From assembly GCA_019690055.1 (NCBI GenBank), contig JADGGF010000174.1, positions 1-8,519 of the forward strand: 8,519 nucleotides of DNA, given 5' to 3'. The translations under genes were made by a program, and so were the position numbers. Shown here one piece after another: positions 6,304 to 8,519 of this stretch. The stretch comes from Micromonosporaceae bacterium. GTDB lineage: Bacteria; Actinomycetota; Actinomycetes; Mycobacteriales; Micromonosporaceae. Every line of letters begins with the position of its first letter. The first letter of the stretch is position 1. Below the pieces are notes generated by a model. The model worked only from the letters and a program-made list of their open reading frames with translations. It was not told the DNA's origin and ran no database searches.

Positions 6304-6546
6304 AGCGCGGAGGGGCCGATGCAGAGAGAGTAACCGATTCCTCAACGTGAGGCCGTCCGACCCCCGGCCGGGCCGCTCATGCACGAGAACAAGATCACCG
6401 GCCTGGCCGTTCTTGGACAGCGCGCTGCGGTCCTGAGCGAACAGGTGCAATCGGGCAATCGGGCATCGTTGATGACGACGCCGCCGGTGTAGTCGCCGTT
6501 GAGACGGTGTTGCGTGCCAAAAGGAGCAGTCTGACACCGCTTCCGT
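6304..6546 (-). pseudogene. Possible broken ORF (unrecognised) with 8-bp duplication
   Basis: On the minus strand, two frames meet at a tandem duplication (CAATCGGG twice on plus, 6448-6463). Removing one 8-bp unit joins LNGDYTGGVVINDARL to HLFAQDRSALSKNGQAGDLV and then LVHERPGRGSDGL into one uninterrupted frame of about 78 codons that runs from a TGA near 6549 to the stop near 6304. There is no ATG or Shine-Dalgarno at the upstream end. I do not recognise the protein. It lies downstream of the antitoxin fossil, where a toxin gene would sit, but it shows no PIN or RelE features. Coding origin is a guess. Confidence 0.25.
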
Positions 6547-6618
6547 CACCCGTTGAGACCCATGGCCAGGTCCCCCGCAGCACCCCCGTCACGCCACTAT
6601 GCCGCAACCCGGCGAGGA

Positions 6619-6865
6619 TCAGGCGTCGGCCCACGGATCGGTCCCGTCTGCGGTCAGTAGGCCACGGCGTCCGCAACATCCTTCTCGAACCGCTCGTCCG
6701 GAGGCACCGTCTCGCTCAGTGCGGCTCGAAGGTTCCGGCCAGTGCGACGGCGAGCGGGCCTGATCTCCGCGATCGGGCGGTTGCCGCGGGTCACCACGAC
6801 GCTCTCCCCCGCTCCATCGCATCGAGCAGGTCGGAGAACCGACGGGACGCCTCAGTCGCAGTCAC
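6619..6865 (-). pseudogene. Decayed Phd/YefM-family antitoxin, two frame lesions
   Basis: Three minus-strand frames in succession read as one antitoxin. VTATEASRRFSDLLDAMERG starts at GTG 6865. After a lesion in a C5 run (plus 6806-6810, a missing base) the frame continues ESVVVTRGNRPIAEIRP and on through DERFEKDVADAVAY. A second missing base near 6657 leads to LTADGTDPWADA and the TGA at 6621-6619. Restoring both bases gives 83 codons including the stop (82 aa), the normal size for Phd/YefM antitoxins. The pattern 'TATEASRxFSDLLDxxExGExVVVTRxGxPIAEI' and the DPWADA ending are characteristic of the family, which neutralises type II toxins and represses its own operon. No toxin gene follows. 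Lesion 1 is in a homopolymer, so sequencing error must be excluded, but two lesions plus a missing toxin favour a real pseudogene. TTG 6877 is an alternative start. Confidence 0.8.
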
Positions 6866-6883
6866 GGCTGCACATGCCAATCG

Positions 6884-6911
6884 ATGATAACTGATTATCA
6901 GATCCGGTCTA
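6884..6911 (-). promoter_or_regulatory. Antitoxin promoter with overlapping palindromic operator
   Basis: On the minus strand, TAGACC (6911-6906) and TATCAT (6889-6884) are separated by 16 bp, giving a plausible -35/-10 pair just upstream of the antitoxin start. A palindrome, TGATAA-CTGA-TTATCA (6885-6900), covers the -10 and spacer, where Phd/YefM antitoxins typically bind to repress their own transcription. The area is unusually AT-rich for this window. Confidence 0.5.
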
Positions 6912-7098
6912 CCAGCACGGCCAGCGAATCATCCGCGTCGAACTACGAAGCGGAGCGACGCCAAGCGGTGGGACGGAAAGTCGCCCGGCGGGCTCGGGCC
7001 GTGAATCAAGGGCGATCCCGCGCCGGCCACGCCACAGCCACCCGACTCCCTGGCCAACACCTCGTTTCGCCAACGGTCATGGTCCACAGTAGACACCC
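6912..7098. other. Intergenic stretch, nothing recognised
   Basis: I found no coding, RNA or repeat signal that I can defend between the antitoxin promoter and the end of the terminator described at 7099-7164. The open frames on both strands here lack family features. Confidence 0.5.
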
Positions 7099-7164
7099 AA
7101 GAAAAGGACGACCCCTGGGGCTTTGCATGGTCCAGCTGGACTTGGCTGGACACCCCAGGGGTCG
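7099..7164 (-). terminator. Intrinsic terminator with long stem and U-rich tail (minus strand)
   Basis: CGACCCCTGGGG (7164-7153) and CCCCAGGGGTCG (7120-7109) are perfect 12-bp arms around a 32-nt loop. On the minus strand they are followed directly by TCCTTTTCTT, which gives the direction. The loop contains a second perfect palindrome, GTCCAGCTGGAC (7130-7141), and an extra GTCCAG copy (7151-7146) that could compete for the same partner. It would end transcripts from the promoter at 7312-7340 or from mshC. Confidence 0.65.
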
Positions 7165-7165
7165 C

Positions 7166-7195
7166 GGTGATCGCTGGTATTCGCCAGCGGTCGCC
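7166..7195 (-). other. Second stem-loop, adjacent to the terminator
   Basis: On plus, GGTGATCGCTGG (7166-7177) faces CCAGCGGTCGCC (7184-7195) with a 6-nt loop. Ten positions pair as Watson-Crick and two as G-T (A-C when read on the minus strand), so the inner six pairs (CGCTGG/CCAGCG) are the secure core for a minus-strand RNA. It is separated from the terminator stem by one base, so the two hairpins could stack. Confidence 0.45.
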
Positions 7196-7239
7196 GGCAG
7201 TACTGTTACCCGACCCCACGGGGGCCGGAGGCGAGCACG

Positions 7240-7290
7240 CTAGCGGACGAGCACCTCACGAGTCCGGTATCTACACAAAGCCTGGACCAC
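7240..7290 (-). CDS. Candidate 16-codon small ORF or leader peptide
   Basis: The frame reads MVQALCRYRTREVLVR from GTG 7290 to TAG 7242-7240. A very strong Shine-Dalgarno, AAAGGAGGT (7297-7289), is present but overlaps this GTG. The usable start may therefore be the in-frame TTG at 7278, 10-11 nt downstream, giving 12 residues. A GTG-TAG start-stop pair at 7276-7271 is another possibility. The peptide is basic and has one cysteine. I do not recognise it. Its setting (own promoter, short leader, two hairpins, U-tract) is that of an independent small transcript or a leader. Translation is unproven. Confidence 0.35.
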   Translation of the reverse strand: MVQALCRYRTREVLVR

Positions 7291-7311
7291 CTCCTTTCCC
7301 GTGTACCGGCC

Positions 7312-7340
7312 ACGCTAGCGATGGCCGGCACCGACCGCAA
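7312..7340 (-). promoter_or_regulatory. Promoter of the 7099-7305 mini-transcript
   Basis: On the minus strand, TTGCGG (7340-7335) and TAGCGT (7317-7312) are separated by exactly 17 bp, a good fit to the housekeeping sigma consensus of actinomycetes. Initiation would be near 7305, about 8 nt before the Shine-Dalgarno-like AAAGGAGGT. It lies 58 nt past the mshC stop, so the unit is independent of mshC unless mshC transcripts read through. Confidence 0.5.
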
Positions 7341-7397
7341 GGTCCTTTTCGGGCGCCAGACCGCCGATCGACCGGCACCGTGGCGTCGGCGCGGGCC

Positions 7398-8519
7398 CTA
7401 CAGCCGTACGCCCAGCAGCGCGTCGACGAGCTGCGACACCAGCGCCGGCGCGTCCGGAGCGGTCGCGTCCCCACCGCCGGACAGCGCCGCCTCGGCCCAG
7501 GCGTCCACATGCGACAGTGCTCGGGGCGTGTCCAGGTCGTCGGCGAGCGCCGACCGTACGGCCGCAAGCACCGGCGCCGCCGGCGGACCGGCCGGCCGGG
7601 CCACGGCCGCCCGCCACAGGGACAGCCGCCGCTGCCCCGCCTTGAGCACGTCGTCGGTCCACGAGCGGTCGGACCGGTAGTGCTCCGACATGAGCGCGAG
7701 CCGGATCGCCATGGGGTCGACGCCGTCGCCGCGCAGCCGGGAGACGAAGACCAGGTTTCCCCGGGACTTGGACATCTTCTCGCCGTCGAGCCCGATCATG
7801 CCGGCGTGCACGTAGTACCGCGCGAACGGGGCCTGGCCGGTCAGCACCTCCGCGTGCGCGGCGGAACACTCGTGGTGCGGGTAGATGAGGTCGTTGCCGC
7901 CGCCCTGCACGTCGATGACCGGCCCCAGGCGGTCGAGCGCGATCACGGCGCACTCGATGTGCCAGCCCGGCCGGCCGGGACCGAGCGGTCCGCCGTCCCA
8001 CGCCGGCTCACCCTCGCGGGCCCCCCGCCACAGCAGCGGGTCGAGCGGGTCCTCCTTCCCCGCCCGCGCCGGGTCACCGCCGCGTTCGGCGAACAATTCC
8101 AACATTTGCTCACGCGAATATTGCGACTCATAGCCAAATCGAGGCGTCGCCGACAGTCGGAAGTAGACATCACCGGAGTCGTCGGCCAGCCGGTACGCCG
8201 CCCCACGGTCGAGCAGCTCGGCCACCCGGGTGACGATCGACGGGATCGACTCGACCGCACCCACGTAGTGCTCCGGCGGCAGCACCCGCAGCGACTCCAT
8301 GTCCTCGCGGAACAGGGCGGTCTCGCGCATCCCGAGCACGATCCAGTCCTCCCCGTCCCGGGCAGCCCGCTCCAGCAGCGGATCGTCGATGTCGGTGACG
8401 TTCTGCACGTACGTCACCTCGTACCCGAGATCGCGCCAGTACCGGTTCACCAGATCGAAGGTGATCATCGTTGCCGCGTGCCCCAGGTGGGTCGCGTCGT
8501 AGGGCGTGATCCCGCACAC
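7398..8519 (-). CDS. mshC: MshC, cysteine:1D-myo-inosityl glucosaminide ligase (N-terminus cut by window edge)
   Basis: ATP-dependent ligase that joins cysteine to GlcN-inositol in mycothiol biosynthesis, in the cytosol. It is a class I aminoacyl-tRNA synthetase fold related to CysS. The 373 visible codons begin VCGITPYDATHLGHA, which carries the first zinc cysteine and the HIGH-equivalent HLGH (11-14). Further landmarks are FTYVQN-like VTYVQNVTDIDD, GWHIECA with the second zinc cysteine (C190), PHHE with the zinc histidine (H215), and the KMSKS signature (248-252). These fall exactly 41 positions below the mycobacterial MshC ligands as I remember them (C43, C231, H256), so about 41 N-terminal residues lie outside the window. 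MshC rather than CysS is supported by VCGITPYDATHLGHA and by the short C-terminus without a tRNA-anticodon domain. The stop is TAG at 7398. The upstream neighbour and promoter are off the edge. Confidence 0.95.
   Translation of the reverse strand: MCGITPYDATHLGHAATMITFDLVNRYWRDLGYEVTYVQNVTDIDDPLLERAARDGEDWIVLGMRETALFREDMESLRVLPPEHYVGAVESIPSIVTRVAELLDRGAAYRLADDSGDVYFRLSATPRFGYESQYSREQMLELFAERGGDPARAGKEDPLDPLLWRGAREGEPAWDGGPLGPGRPGWHIECAVIALDRLGPVIDVQGGGNDLIYPHHECSAAHAEVLTGQAPFARYYVHAGMIGLDGEKMSKSRGNLVFVSRLRGDGVDPMAIRLALMSEHYRSDRSWTDDVLKAGQRRLSLWRAAVARPAGPPAAPVLAAVRSALADDLDTPRALSHVDAWAEAALSGGGDATAPDAPALVSQLVDALLGVRL

Larger units (their letters stand above)
5959..6618. other. 660 bp without an intact gene
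   Basis: I see no ORF here with recognisable protein character on either strand. It holds an inverted repeat (6164-6185), a possible ORF remnant interrupted by an 8-bp tandem duplication (6304-6546), and otherwise mixed sequence with less codon-position bias than the flanking genes. It looks like decayed accessory DNA. Confidence 0.6.

Noticed and set aside
6929..7219. 96-codon minus-strand frame through the stem-loops
   Set aside because: Parts (around SSQVQLDHAKPQG) looked protein-like, but the frame runs through both hairpins and the terminator and has no start signal.
7280..7299. Fragment of a 16S rRNA gene on the plus strand
   Set aside because: The 20-nt match to the 16S 3' end stops abruptly. 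Nothing of helix 45 or upstream rRNA precedes it, so I treat it as an extended Shine-Dalgarno on the minus strand.
7315..8001. 228-codon minus-strand frame within mshC
   Set aside because: Alternative frame of mshC, alanine/arginine-rich, without motifs.
1..8519. tRNA genes, CRISPR arrays, insertion-sequence ends
   Set aside because: No T-arm motif, no regularly spaced repeats and no transposase or terminal inverted repeat pair was seen.

Overview
The window looks like chromosomal DNA of a high-GC actinomycete. The best evidence is an N-terminally cut mshC (mycothiol ligase, a pathway confined to Actinomycetota), together with GTG starts, G/C-ending codons and promoters with a TAGGCT-type -10 box. 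Micromonosporaceae is a plausible family, but that is an impression, not a proof.

Layout. Positions 1-1011 (minus) hold most of an AlaA-type aminotransferase that runs off the left edge. A 256-bp divergent intergenic region with two near-identical palindromes separates it from a GntR/HutC-type regulator (1268-2098, plus). Two plus-strand genes of poorly known function follow: a LURP-one/scramblase-like protein (2221-2796) and a protein with a YtpQ/DUF1444-like C-terminus (2886-3797). Next come a cold-shock protein with a long, highly structured leader (csp, 4015-4218), a strong hairpin, and a membrane fatty acid desaturase (4277-5359). Together these look like a cold-response pair: an RNA chaperone plus an enzyme that fluidises the membrane. 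A convergent GNAT-like hypothetical gene (5356-5958, minus) shares its stop-codon bases with the desaturase.

From about 5960 to 7340 there is no intact ordinary gene. This stretch holds decayed material: a Phd/YefM-type antitoxin broken by two one-base lesions, with its promoter and operator-like palindrome still recognisable, and a possible second ORF broken by an 8-bp tandem duplication. It also holds a compact minus-strand transcription unit (about 7340 down to 7099). That unit has a well-formed promoter, a leader unusually complementary to the 3' end of 16S rRNA, a possible 16-codon ORF, two long stem-loops and a U-rich tract. It lies just downstream of mshC (7398-8519, minus), which enters from the right edge.

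The most interesting items are the 7099-7340 mini-gene, the csp leader with interleaved, mutually exclusive helices, the twin palindromes at 1106-1168, and the reconstructable antitoxin fossil. All function statements come from reading the sequence and remembered family knowledge; no search was run.
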